From positions 1 to 57,448 of the forward strand of contig CAYSBK010000001.1 of the NCBI GenBank assembly GCA_964429265.1: a stretch of 57,448 nucleotides of DNA, in the 5' to 3' direction. The notes under the pieces are model-generated. The model was not told the DNA's origin. It was given only the letters and a program-made list of their open reading frames with translations, and made no database searches. How positions within the stretch are numbered: the stretch's first letter is position 1; the number at the start of each line of letters is the position of its first letter. Source of the stretch: CAYSBK01 sp964429265 (GTDB taxonomy: Bacteria > Planctomycetota > Phycisphaerae > Sedimentisphaerales > Anaerobacaceae). The position numbers were made by a program, and so were the translations under genes. Below, piece after piece: positions 23,690-32,132 of the stretch.

Positions 23690-25279
23690 ATGATCAAGAT
23701 ACTGATTACCGACAAGCTTGCCCAACAGGGTATTGACCTGCTCAATTCCACCGAGGATGTCGAGGCGGTCGTTAAGGTTGGCATCGACAAGGACGAACTT
23801 GCGAAAATAATAGGCGAACACGACGGGCTTATCATCCGCAGCGGCACGAAGGTTACCGCCGACGTTCTGGCTAACCCCGGCAGGTTGAAGGCCATCGCCC
23901 GTGCCGGGGTCGGAGTCGACAATATCGACGTGGAGGAAGCCACCCGGAAGGGTATCCTCGTTATGAACACGCCCGGCGGAAACACGCTCAGCGCCGCCGA
24001 GCACACTATGGCGCTTATGCTTGCTATGAGCCGAAACATTGTGACCGCCTGTCAAAGTCTCAAGTCGGGCGTATGGGACCGCAAGAAGTATATGGGCAAC
24101 CAGCTCAGCGGAAAGGTGCTCGGCCTGATAGGGCTTGGGCGAATTGGTATGTCGGTGGCGAAAATGGCCAGGGGATTCGATATGAAGGTCCTCGGTTACG
24201 ACCCCTTTGCCTCGCCGCCGGACGCGGAGAAACTCGGCATTGAACTGACCGACGAACTGGAGCGGATTTTCAAAGAGGCCGACTATATCAGCGTACACGT
24301 ACCCCGAAACGAACAGACCATCAATATGATTGGTGCAGCCGAGATAGAGATGATGAAGCCGACCGTTCGGCTGATAAACTGTGCGCGGGGAGGCATTATC
24401 AACGAGGACGATCTTTACAATGCCCTTGAGCGCAACCGTATAGCGGGGGCGGCGCTGGATGTGTTCTCGACCGAGCCCCCCGAGAATCGGCGCTTTGCCG
24501 AGCTTGATAACTGCGTGGTCACTCCCCACCTCGGCGCCAGTACGGAAGAGGCGCAGATAGGCGTTGCGGTTGAAGCGGCTCAGATACTCGTTGACGCATT
24601 GAAGGGAGGACCGATCAGGAACGCGATAAATGCTCCCTCGACCGCGGCGGCCCAGCCGCCCATCGTCAGTCGGTACTGCCGACTGGCCAGACTGATCGGG
24701 TCGGTGCTCGGCACGATCGCCCCGGGGCGGGTCAAGGCCGTGGAAGTGCAGTACCGAGGCTCGATAGCCGAAATGGCGGTGGAGCCGGTAACGCTCAACT
24801 TTGCAGCCGGCTTGCTGCAAAAGCACTTCGAGATGCCTCTGAATATCGTCAACGTCGGCGTATTGGCCAGGGAAAGAGGTATCAGCATCGACGTTACGAA
24901 GAATCCCGAGCCGAAAGACGTCGCCGCCAGCTTCAGCGCCAAGGTTGTAACCGACAAGCTTAAGCGTACCGTCACCGGTTCTGTTTTCGGTGAGACGCTG
25001 CTGAGAATCATCGAGATAGACGGCTTCAAGATAGAAATGACGCCGCAGGGGACGGTGCTGGTAATTTTCAACGACGACAAGCCCGGCGTCATCGGCGCGG
25101 TAGGAACCGTCTGCGGCAGGCACCATATAAACATCTCGACGATGGGGGTGGGCCAGAAGCTCAAACTTCAAAAGGCTATGCTGGCGGTCAGCCTCGACAA
25201 AGAGCCGGACGCAGAGGCGATAGAGGAGCTCAGGAACCTCGAGTTCGTCAACGAGATCTACGTGTGCAAACTTGATTGA
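23690..25279 (+). CDS. serA: D-3-phosphoglycerate dehydrogenase
   Basis: A 529-residue SerA of the long type, catalysing the first step of serine synthesis. Substrate-binding region IIRSGTKVTADVL; NAD-binding GLIGLGRIGMSVAKMARGFD (about 147-166); catalytic residues in NCARGGIINEDDLY and TPHLGASTEEAQ. Residues about 315-450 form the ASB (allosteric substrate-binding) domain and 455-529 an ACT domain (KPGVIGAVGTVCGRHHINI), so feedback by serine is likely. The ATG at 23690 has GGAG seven bases upstream and gives the usual opening IKILITDKLAQQGIDLL. Confidence 0.96.
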   Translation: MIKILITDKLAQQGIDLLNSTEDVEAVVKVGIDKDELAKIIGEHDGLIIRSGTKVTADVLANPGRLKAIARAGVGVDNIDVEEATRKGILVMNTPGGNTLSAAEHTMALMLAMSRNIVTACQSLKSGVWDRKKYMGNQLSGKVLGLIGLGRIGMSVAKMARGFDMKVLGYDPFASPPDAEKLGIELTDELERIFKEADYISVHVPRNEQTINMIGAAEIEMMKPTVRLINCARGGIINEDDLYNALERNRIAGAALDVFSTEPPENRRFAELDNCVVTPHLGASTEEAQIGVAVEAAQILVDALKGGPIRNAINAPSTAAAQPPIVSRYCRLARLIGSVLGTIAPGRVKAVEVQYRGSIAEMAVEPVTLNFAAGLLQKHFEMPLNIVNVGVLARERGISIDVTKNPEPKDVAASFSAKVVTDKLKRTVTGSVFGETLLRIIEIDGFKIEMTPQGTVLVIFNDDKPGVIGAVGTVCGRHHINISTMGVGQKLKLQKAMLAVSLDKEPDAEAIEELRNLEFVNEIYVCKLD

Positions 25280-25371
25280 TGGTGCCGGCCGGTTAGGGTG
25301 AGGTTTCTTCCAGGCCGGGCGGGCCGCCGCTGCAGTTATGCGGCGCGTGGCGCAATGTACGGGGACGTATT

Positions 25372-27180
25372 ATGGCGGCTCACAAAGGCCGGCAGCCGCA
25401 ACAGATGGTGTTTGAGTTTGAAGACGGACCGGGGAAAAGCGTTTTGGCCAAGGTAAAGACGAAAAAGAAACAGAAAAAGGTCAAGCCTGGAAGGAGAACC
25501 GCCAAAAGTGGTAGCCCAGCGACCCGTCGGGCCGCGAAAAAGAAGAAAACAGCATCGCGGCGAGCCGGCAGCCCGGGCCGCAGGGCCCGACGAACGGCCA
25601 CGGAGCCTGCTACTATCGCAGAGGCTATGGCCGCACAGCAACGTGCGATAAGCATCAGCGAGTTCTTTGCAAAGAACCGACACCTTCTGGGCTTCGACAA
25701 TCCGCGAAAGGCGCTTCTTACCACTGCCAAGGAGGCTGTTGATAACTCGCTCGATGCCTGTGAGGAGGGGCGCATCCTGCCGGAGCTGGTGATAAAGATA
25801 GAGCCACTGGCCGAGAACAAGTTCAGGCTCACTGTCAGGGACAACGGCCCCGGCATCGTCAAACAGCAGATACCCAACATCTTCGCCCGCCTGCTATACG
25901 GCAGCAAGTTCCACAGCCTCAGGATGAGCCGGGGCCAGCAGGGTATCGGCATATCGGCAGCGGGTATGTACGGCTTGCTCACGACGGGTGAGCCGGTGCA
26001 GATTATCTCCCGCACCGACCCCCGTAAGAAAGCACATCATTATCACGTGCAGATCGATACAACAAGAAACCGACCGGAGGTTGTGCTCGACGAGGAATGC
26101 GATTTCGAACTTCGAACCGGGACAAGGGTTACGATAACACTCGAGGGCAGGTACCAGCGAGGCCGGCAGTCGGTTGATGAGTACATTGCCCAGACGGCAA
26201 TGGCCAATCCACACGCCTCAATCTATTACGAGGCACCCGACGGCAGCAAGTACGACTATCCACGACAGACGAACGAGCTTCCGCCGAGCCCGAGGCAGAT
26301 AAAGCCGCACCCGTACGGCGTGGAGCTGGGGCTTCTGTACAAGATGGCCAGGGAAAGCCAGTTCAAGCAGTTGTCAGCCTTCCTGCAGAATGAGTTTTCC
26401 CGCGTCAGCGGGCGGGTTGCCAACCAAATCTGCGAAAAGGCAAAGCTCCGCAAGACGCTGAGGCCTTCGAAGATGACGCTGAAGCAGGCCGAGGCACTGC
26501 ATTCGGCTATAAGCAGCACCAAGATTATGGCGCCTTCGACGAACTGCATCCAGCCCATCGGCAGCGAGGCGCTTCAGCAGGGCCTCAAACGCGTGGTGAA
26601 AGCGGACTTTTACACGGCCTGCACTCGCAGTCCGGCCGTTTATCGCGGCAACCCGTTTCTGATTGAGGCGGCGCTGGCCTACGGGTTCAAGAGCAACGGC
26701 AACGGCGGCGGCACAAATGACTCCGAGCCGATGATGCGCCTGATACGGATTGCGAACCGCGTGCCCCTGCTCTACCAGCAGTCGGCCTGCGCGATTCACA
26801 AGGCGGTGCTGGATATCAACTGGCGCAACTACGCGCTGAGCCAGAGCAGAGGGGCACTGCCCAGCGGCCCGGTGGTACTTATGGTCCACGTTGCATCGGT
26901 GTGGGTCCCGTTTACTTCCGAAAGCAAGGAAGCAATCGCCCATTACCCGGAGATCACCAAGGAGATACAACTTGCCGTGCAGGAATGCGGCAGAAAACTG
27001 GGGGCGTACCTGCGAAAAAAAAGACGTATCCAGCAGGAAATGGAAAAGCGAAGATACATTGAGACCTACCTGCCCTACATCGGCGAGGCCCTGCAGCACA
27101 TCCTGTCGCTGAAGCAAAGACAGGTCGATACGCTTATCTCCAGGCTCAAAAAGGTCCTCGAAAGGTCACGAAAGGTCTGA
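25372..27180 (+). CDS. top6B: DNA topoisomerase VI subunit B (type IIB ATPase subunit)
   Basis: A 602-residue protein with the archaeal-type Top6B layout. The GHKL ATPase has the N box KEAVDNSLDACEEG (about 117-130), the G1 box VRDNGPGI (about 154-161) and the G2 box GQQGIGISAAGMYG (about 188-201). A helix-two-turn-helix region and transducer domain follow (KMTLKQAEALH; PVVLMVHVASVWVPFTSESK with the switch Lys). Topoisomerase VI relaxes and decatenates DNA as an A2B2 heterotetramer. No subunit A gene is adjacent; a GlmM-like gene follows after 17 bases. Residues about 25-75 are a Lys/Arg/Ala-rich tail unlike archaeal Top6B and reminiscent of histone H1. Top6B is uncommon in bacteria. Confidence 0.92.
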   Translation: MAAHKGRQPQQMVFEFEDGPGKSVLAKVKTKKKQKKVKPGRRTAKSGSPATRRAAKKKKTASRRAGSPGRRARRTATEPATIAEAMAAQQRAISISEFFAKNRHLLGFDNPRKALLTTAKEAVDNSLDACEEGRILPELVIKIEPLAENKFRLTVRDNGPGIVKQQIPNIFARLLYGSKFHSLRMSRGQQGIGISAAGMYGLLTTGEPVQIISRTDPRKKAHHYHVQIDTTRNRPEVVLDEECDFELRTGTRVTITLEGRYQRGRQSVDEYIAQTAMANPHASIYYEAPDGSKYDYPRQTNELPPSPRQIKPHPYGVELGLLYKMARESQFKQLSAFLQNEFSRVSGRVANQICEKAKLRKTLRPSKMTLKQAEALHSAISSTKIMAPSTNCIQPIGSEALQQGLKRVVKADFYTACTRSPAVYRGNPFLIEAALAYGFKSNGNGGGTNDSEPMMRLIRIANRVPLLYQQSACAIHKAVLDINWRNYALSQSRGALPSGPVVLMVHVASVWVPFTSESKEAIAHYPEITKEIQLAVQECGRKLGAYLRKKRRIQQEMEKRRYIETYLPYIGEALQHILSLKQRQVDTLISRLKKVLERSRKV

Positions 27181-27197
27181 CCACGGAGCCGGCTGCT

Positions 27198-28571
27198 ATG
27201 TCACAAGCGCTGAAAATAACGGTCAGCGGACTGCGTGGAATCGTAGGGCAGGGCCTTACCGCAGAGGTCGCGCTGAACTACGGCTCGGCTTTCGGGGCGT
27301 TCCTGAACAGCTGCAGCAGCACCACGCAACCGCTGAAAGTGTGCGTCGGCAAGGATTCAAGGCCCAGCGGTGCGATGCTGGGCGCGGCGGTGACGGCCGG
27401 GTTGTGCCAGGTGGGCGTCGATGTTCTGGATTTGGGGGTCGTAACCACGCCCGGGGTGGCGGTTATGGTTGGTGAACTGAGCTGTGCGGGCGGGGTGGTA
27501 GTGACGGCCTCACACAATGGGCCCGAGTACAACGGCATCAAACTGCTGATGGAAGATTGCGCGGCCCCGCCCGGCGAGGTTGCCGAGCAGATAAAGCAGG
27601 GCTTTTTGCGTAAGGATTTCGAGCCGGCCAGTTCGCAGAGCTGTGGGACGGTTGGCTGTACGGACCGAACCGACGAGGTGCACATCGCCAGGGTGTTGGG
27701 CATAGTCGACAGGCAGAAGATCGCAGGGCGAAGCTTCCGAGTTGTGCTGGATAGCGTCAACGGGGCCGGGGGACGCGTGGCGGGTAAGCTGCTGGGGGAG
27801 CTGGGCTGCCGGGTTACCGCGGTCAACGCTGAGCCGACCGGCGATTTCGCCCATCCACCGGAACCGACAGCCGAAAACCTCACCCAGCTCTGTCGCCAAG
27901 TTGCGGCGACATCGGCCGACGTTGGTTTCGCCCAAGACCCTGACGGTGACAGGCTGGCCATAGTAGATGAGAACGGTACATACGTAGGCGAAGAATACAC
28001 GCTTGTGCTGGCCGCGAAGAATATCTTCAGCAAAAGAGCCGGAGCCGCCGCGACAAATCTTTCGACCTCCCGGATGATCGATGATGTGGCCGAGGCGTGT
28101 GGCTGCCGCGTTATCCGCACCGCCGTCGGCGAAGCCAACGTCGCCCGCGCGATGCTCCAACATAACTGCACCATCGGCGGCGAAGGCAACGGCGGCGTTA
28201 TCGACCTGCGCGTGAGTCCGGTTCGGGACAGTCTGGTTGCAATGGCGCTTGTACTGGAGCTTATGGCCGATAGCGGAAGGCCAATAAGCCAACTGGTCGC
28301 AGAGGTTCCTCGTTACTACATGGAGAAAGCGAAGTTTCCGGCCGACGAACAGCAAGCCAACAGATTCCTGCAGGTGGCGACCGAGAAATTTTCGACCGCC
28401 AGGCTCGATACGACCGACGGCTGCAGATTCGATTTCGAAGACGGCTGGTTGCACATAAGGGCCAGTAACACCGAGCCGGTTGTGCGGGTCATCGTTGAGG
28501 CCAGGGACAAACAGGCTGTCGAGAAATACCTGCATACCGTCGGAGAGATTCGCAAAGGCCTGGACGGCTGA
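27198..28571 (+). CDS. Phosphohexomutase, GlmM-like
   Basis: A 457-residue alpha-D-phosphohexomutase. The catalytic phosphoserine loop is VVVTASHNGPEYNGIKLL (about 98-115); metal-binding DPDGDRLAIVDENG (about 249-262); sugar-binding GGEGNGGVIDLRVSPVRD (about 325-342), a variant common in archaeal-type GlmM; phosphate-binding ASNTEPVVRVIVEA near the C-terminus. It may interconvert glucosamine 6- and 1-phosphate for cell wall and LPS, or act on mannose or glucose phosphates. It is 17 bases after top6B and 6 before the CDF gene, likely one operon. Confidence 0.88.
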   Translation: MSQALKITVSGLRGIVGQGLTAEVALNYGSAFGAFLNSCSSTTQPLKVCVGKDSRPSGAMLGAAVTAGLCQVGVDVLDLGVVTTPGVAVMVGELSCAGGVVVTASHNGPEYNGIKLLMEDCAAPPGEVAEQIKQGFLRKDFEPASSQSCGTVGCTDRTDEVHIARVLGIVDRQKIAGRSFRVVLDSVNGAGGRVAGKLLGELGCRVTAVNAEPTGDFAHPPEPTAENLTQLCRQVAATSADVGFAQDPDGDRLAIVDENGTYVGEEYTLVLAAKNIFSKRAGAAATNLSTSRMIDDVAEACGCRVIRTAVGEANVARAMLQHNCTIGGEGNGGVIDLRVSPVRDSLVAMALVLELMADSGRPISQLVAEVPRYYMEKAKFPADEQQANRFLQVATEKFSTARLDTTDGCRFDFEDGWLHIRASNTEPVVRVIVEARDKQAVEKYLHTVGEIRKGLDG

Positions 28572-28577
28572 AGAAAA

Positions 28578-29504
28578 ATGAACAGCGAAAAGTTCGAAAC
28601 CTCGAACCGCCAGATAAGGTTCATCACCAAGGTGGGGATCCTCGGCAACGTGGTCCTGTCGGTGGTGAAAGTGGTCGTCGGTGTCACTGCCGGTTCGATC
28701 TCGCTGGTGGCGGACGGCGTTCATTCGGCCTCCGATATGGCCACGGACTTCGCGGTGCTGATCGGAACCCATCTGGGTTGCAGACAACCGGACGAAAGGC
28801 ACCCATACGGGCACGGGCGGATTGAAACCCTTGCCGCGGCATTTATCGGCGTGGTGCTGGCGGCGGTGGGTTGCGGGATGATTTATCGAGCGGCTAAGGA
28901 TATCGCCGCCGGACACATTGTGACGCCGCGATTTATCGTGTTGTGGGTTGCCGGGTTGTCGATCCTCATCAAGGAGCTGTTATATAGGCTGACAAGGACC
29001 GTTGCCATTCGTACGCACAGTTCCGCGCTTTATGCAAACGCCTGGCACCACCGCTCCGATGCGATGAGCTCGGTGGCGGTGGTCGTGGGCTTCATATCCG
29101 AGCGGTTGGGTTTCATATACGGCGACCAGCTGGCAGCAGTGGCGGTAGGGTTGATGATTGTACTGGTGGCGGTCAGAGTGCTGGGTGACTGCCTGCGCGA
29201 GTTTACCGAGACAGCCACCGACCCAAAAACTATCGAGCACATAAAGAGCATCATCAGCCGGAACAAGCAGGTCCGCCAGTGGCACAAACTGAGGACCCGC
29301 ATGGTAGGCAGGGAAATATTCCTCGACCTTCACATCCTGGTCGAGCCGGAACTTACCGTTGCAGCGGCCCACGGGATAGCCGAAAAGCTTGAGCAAACCC
29401 TTCATCAGGAACTGGCCCGCCCGGCCAACATTATGATTCACATAGAACCCGACACCCCGCAGATGCGGGAAGTATCGGCCTCGGACCGCACCGAGCGCCA
29501 TTGA
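28578..29504 (+). CDS. Cation diffusion facilitator (CDF) metal transporter
   Basis: A 308-residue CDF protein with about six transmembrane segments. The metal-site motifs are SLVADGVHSASDMATD (helix 2, about 43-58) and NAWHHRSDAMSSVAVV (helix 5, HxxxD, about 154-169). The helix 2/3 loop PDERHPYGHGRIE is the family signature. A C-terminal cytoplasmic domain (about 210-300) includes FLDLHILVEPELTV. It likely exports Zn, Fe or Mn; helix 2 has DxxxD-like rather than HxxxD residues, leaving specificity open. Confidence 0.92.
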   Translation: MNSEKFETSNRQIRFITKVGILGNVVLSVVKVVVGVTAGSISLVADGVHSASDMATDFAVLIGTHLGCRQPDERHPYGHGRIETLAAAFIGVVLAAVGCGMIYRAAKDIAAGHIVTPRFIVLWVAGLSILIKELLYRLTRTVAIRTHSSALYANAWHHRSDAMSSVAVVVGFISERLGFIYGDQLAAVAVGLMIVLVAVRVLGDCLREFTETATDPKTIEHIKSIISRNKQVRQWHKLRTRMVGREIFLDLHILVEPELTVAAAHGIAEKLEQTLHQELARPANIMIHIEPDTPQMREVSASDRTERH

Positions 29505-29519
29505 TACGCGACCGGTACT

Positions 29520-29882
29520 TTAGCAGCCCTGGTCTGCCGACAGCAGCCATCGGTCGCCGCTGATGTGGTCGAGCGTAATCGTTGCCTTGAGGGTGCCGCC
29601 CTGCAATTGTAGCCTGAGTTGTCGGTCGGATTCACTTAGTGGCTCGTAGGTACCCTGCTCCACCCGTTGTATCCGGCCGAAACCATCGTTGACGATGCCT
29701 TGGTAGCTGAGGAATCTCAACGGATGGTCAAATATTCTGACCGCCTCGGCGGTTGCGGATGCCCATTGCTGCGGCGGCACGTTCACCCGGTAGGTCCGAA
29801 GCGCATCACCAACCTCCAACATCAGGTCCCAGTGGACCTGCTGTTGCTGCCTGCTGTGGCGGTGGATAACAAACCGTTTCAT
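29520..29882 (-). CDS. Standalone LigD-type 3'-phosphoesterase domain protein
   Basis: A 120-residue protein matching the polymerase-ligase 3'-phosphoesterase domain. Landmarks are FVIHRHSRQQQQVHWDLMLE (the HxxD-type active site; usual form QKHxAxxLHYDxRLE), then FDHPLRFLSYQGIV and QGTYE. In LigD this domain trims 3' ends during non-homologous end joining; standalone forms exist in bacteria and archaea. The ATG at 29882 starts directly at MKRFVIHRH. No Ku or LigD gene is in the window. It lies convergent to the CDF gene. Confidence 0.82.
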   Translation of the reverse strand: MKRFVIHRHSRQQQQVHWDLMLEVGDALRTYRVNVPPQQWASATAEAVRIFDHPLRFLSYQGIVNDGFGRIQRVEQGTYEPLSESDRQLRLQLQGGTLKATITLDHISGDRWLLSADQGC

Positions 29883-29937
29883 CACCAAAGTACCTGCTAT
29901 ACCAAGAGGCGCTGACCGGGGTGCCCTCAAAAAACGC

Positions 29938-29966
29938 TTGCAAGGGCGCCGCTATCACAATATCTT
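29938..29966 (+). promoter_or_regulatory. Candidate promoter of the acyl-CoA synthetase operon
   Basis: TTGCAA (29938-29943), a 17-base spacer and TATCTT (29961-29966, four of six). The predicted start, about 29973, is 35 bases before the ATG at 30008. Confidence 0.45.
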
Positions 29967-30007
29967 AGGGTCTCCAATCGGGATTGCAAAAGTTAGCTGG
30001 GGTTGCT

Positions 30008-32113
30008 ATGGGTTTCGAAGATTTTCTCGATCCGAAATCGGTTGCCGTGGTTGGTGCCTCCCGACACCAGGGCAGGGTAGGCTACGAGGTGCTTGCGAAT
30101 CTCGTCAAAAGCGGGTACGGCGGTGCCATATACCCGGTCAATCCCAACGCTGATACCCTGCAGGGGCTTAAGTGTTACCCCGACATAGTGTCGATCGGAC
30201 AAACACCGGAGCTGGTCGTGGTCGTAGTTGCAGCCAAGCGAACCCCGCAGGTGATGGAACAATGCGCCCGGGTAGGGACCAAGTGTGTCATCATTATCAC
30301 CGCCGGTTTCAAAGAAACGGGCAGCGAAGGAGAAAAACTGCAGGCCAGGTTGTTGCAAATCGCCAAGCGAGCCGGCATCAGAATCCTGGGCCCGAATTCC
30401 TTGGGTGTGCTGGTTCCGGCAAGAAAACTCAACGCCAGTTTCGGCGGAGATTTGCCCGCAGCCGGTTCTGTCGGCTACATCTCGCAGTCAGGAGCGCTTC
30501 TGGCGGCGATCATCGACATCGCAAATGCCACCGGCACCGGCTTTAGCATCATGGTCAGCATCGGCAACAAGGCTGATATCGACGAGCTGGACGTTCTCAG
30601 GGTTCTCGGCAACGACCAGGCCACCGGGGTTATCGCCGGGTACCTCGAGAGTATCAACGACGGCAACGCGTTCGTCAGGGAAGCGGAACGGATATCGCGA
30701 GACAAGCCCATATTGCTGGTCAAGTCGGGCATCACCTCGGCCGGTGCCCGTGCGGTGCGCTCGCACACCGGAAGTCTCGCCGGCACTGATGCCGCCTACG
30801 AGTGCGTATTTGAGCGGGCGGGAATCATCCGATGCGACTCGATAAAGTCACAACTGAACTATGCGAGGGCTTTTACCGGCCGGTCGCTGCCCAAGGGCCG
30901 ACGTGTGGCCATCGTTACCAACGCCGGCGGGGCGGGGATTATGGCCGCCGACTACGTCGAACGCCAGGGGTTGGTTATGGCCGAGTTTTCCCAGCAGACC
31001 CTCAAGAGATTATCAGCGGTGCTGCCGACGGCGGCAAGCCTGCACAACCCCGTTGATATTCTCTGCGACGCGCTGGCAGACCGGTATGCACTGGCACTGC
31101 AAGCTGTGCTCGACGATGCAAACGTGGATATGGTGCTTGTATTGATGACCCCACAGGCTATGACGCAGGCAGCAGCGACTGCAAGGTCCGTCGTGGAGTT
31201 GTGGAGGCAGACGGACAAGCTGATCTTAGCCAGTTTCTTGGGAGCCCGGAAGGTACAGGAAGGGGCCTGCATTCTGCAAAGAGCGGGCGTGCCGTACTAT
31301 GACAGTCCGGAGGAGGCTGTTGCGGCCGCCCGGATTGTCGCTCAATACGTCGACTGGCGGAACAGGCCGAGGCGGGTGGTAAGATACTTCCCCGTTAATC
31401 GCAGAAAAGTCGAGACGATACTGGACAAACACAAAAGACGCGGCAGCACGCAGATCGGCGAGATCGAGGCGAAAGAGATACTCGAGGCCTACGGGTTTGC
31501 GGTGCCCACCGCCGCGGTTGCCACGACGGCCGAGCAGGCTGCCAACATCGCGGAAGAAATTGGTTTTCCGGTGGCATTGAAGATATGGTCGCCCGAGATA
31601 ATCCACAAAATGGATGTCGGGGGAGTGAAGCTCGGCCTCAAGACGGGGCAGGAGGTTATGGATGCCTTCGACCTTATGATGTACAGGATTCCGAAGCTCG
31701 CGCCTCAGGCCAACATACTGGGCGTGGTGGTGCAGGAAATGATAAGCAGGGGAAAGGAGGTCATCCTCGGGATGTACCGTGACCCACAATGTGGGCCGGT
31801 TATGATGTTCGGAATGGGCGGAACGATGGTGGAGGTGCTCAGCGACGTCTCGTTTTACCTGGCGCCGCTGACGGCCGAAGAGGCAAGGCAGATGCTGGTC
31901 GCAACCAAAACCTACCGGATGCTCAGGGGGCTGCGGGGCGAACAGCCGGTGGACATCGATGCGATTGCCGAAGCGCTGCAGAGACTTTCGCAACTTGCCA
32001 CCGAGTTTCCGCAGATCCAGCAGATGGACATAAATCCCTTCGCGGTAGGTCCGAAGGGAACCACACCCGTGGCTGTTGACGCCAGAATCAGCCTCGAAAC
32101 CGGCCAATCATAG
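30008..32113 (+). CDS. ADP-forming acyl-CoA synthetase (fused alpha-beta), copy 1
   Basis: A 701-residue nucleoside-diphosphate-forming acyl-CoA synthetase. A CoA-binding Rossmann domain opens the protein (PKSVAVVGASRHQGRVGYEV), followed by succinyl-CoA-ligase-like domains with ILGPNSLGVLVP, YISQSGALLAAIIDIA and the phospho-His motif VRSHTGSLAGTDAAYE. The C-terminal ATP-grasp domain starts near residue 475 (ILEAYGFAVPTAAV; FPVALKIWSPEIIHKMDVGG; EMISRGKEVILGMYRD). It interconverts acyl-CoA, ADP and phosphate with acid and ATP. Fused Pat-type acetyltransferases share this architecture but carry a GNAT domain, absent here. The ATG at 30008 avoids an unlikely TTG upstream. First gene of a four-gene operon. 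Confidence 0.9.
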   Translation: MGFEDFLDPKSVAVVGASRHQGRVGYEVLANLVKSGYGGAIYPVNPNADTLQGLKCYPDIVSIGQTPELVVVVVAAKRTPQVMEQCARVGTKCVIIITAGFKETGSEGEKLQARLLQIAKRAGIRILGPNSLGVLVPARKLNASFGGDLPAAGSVGYISQSGALLAAIIDIANATGTGFSIMVSIGNKADIDELDVLRVLGNDQATGVIAGYLESINDGNAFVREAERISRDKPILLVKSGITSAGARAVRSHTGSLAGTDAAYECVFERAGIIRCDSIKSQLNYARAFTGRSLPKGRRVAIVTNAGGAGIMAADYVERQGLVMAEFSQQTLKRLSAVLPTAASLHNPVDILCDALADRYALALQAVLDDANVDMVLVLMTPQAMTQAAATARSVVELWRQTDKLILASFLGARKVQEGACILQRAGVPYYDSPEEAVAAARIVAQYVDWRNRPRRVVRYFPVNRRKVETILDKHKRRGSTQIGEIEAKEILEAYGFAVPTAAVATTAEQAANIAEEIGFPVALKIWSPEIIHKMDVGGVKLGLKTGQEVMDAFDLMMYRIPKLAPQANILGVVVQEMISRGKEVILGMYRDPQCGPVMMFGMGGTMVEVLSDVSFYLAPLTAEEARQMLVATKTYRMLRGLRGEQPVDIDAIAEALQRLSQLATEFPQIQQMDINPFAVGPKGTTPVAVDARISLETGQS

Positions 32114-32132
32114 CTGCGATGTGGAGCGACTT

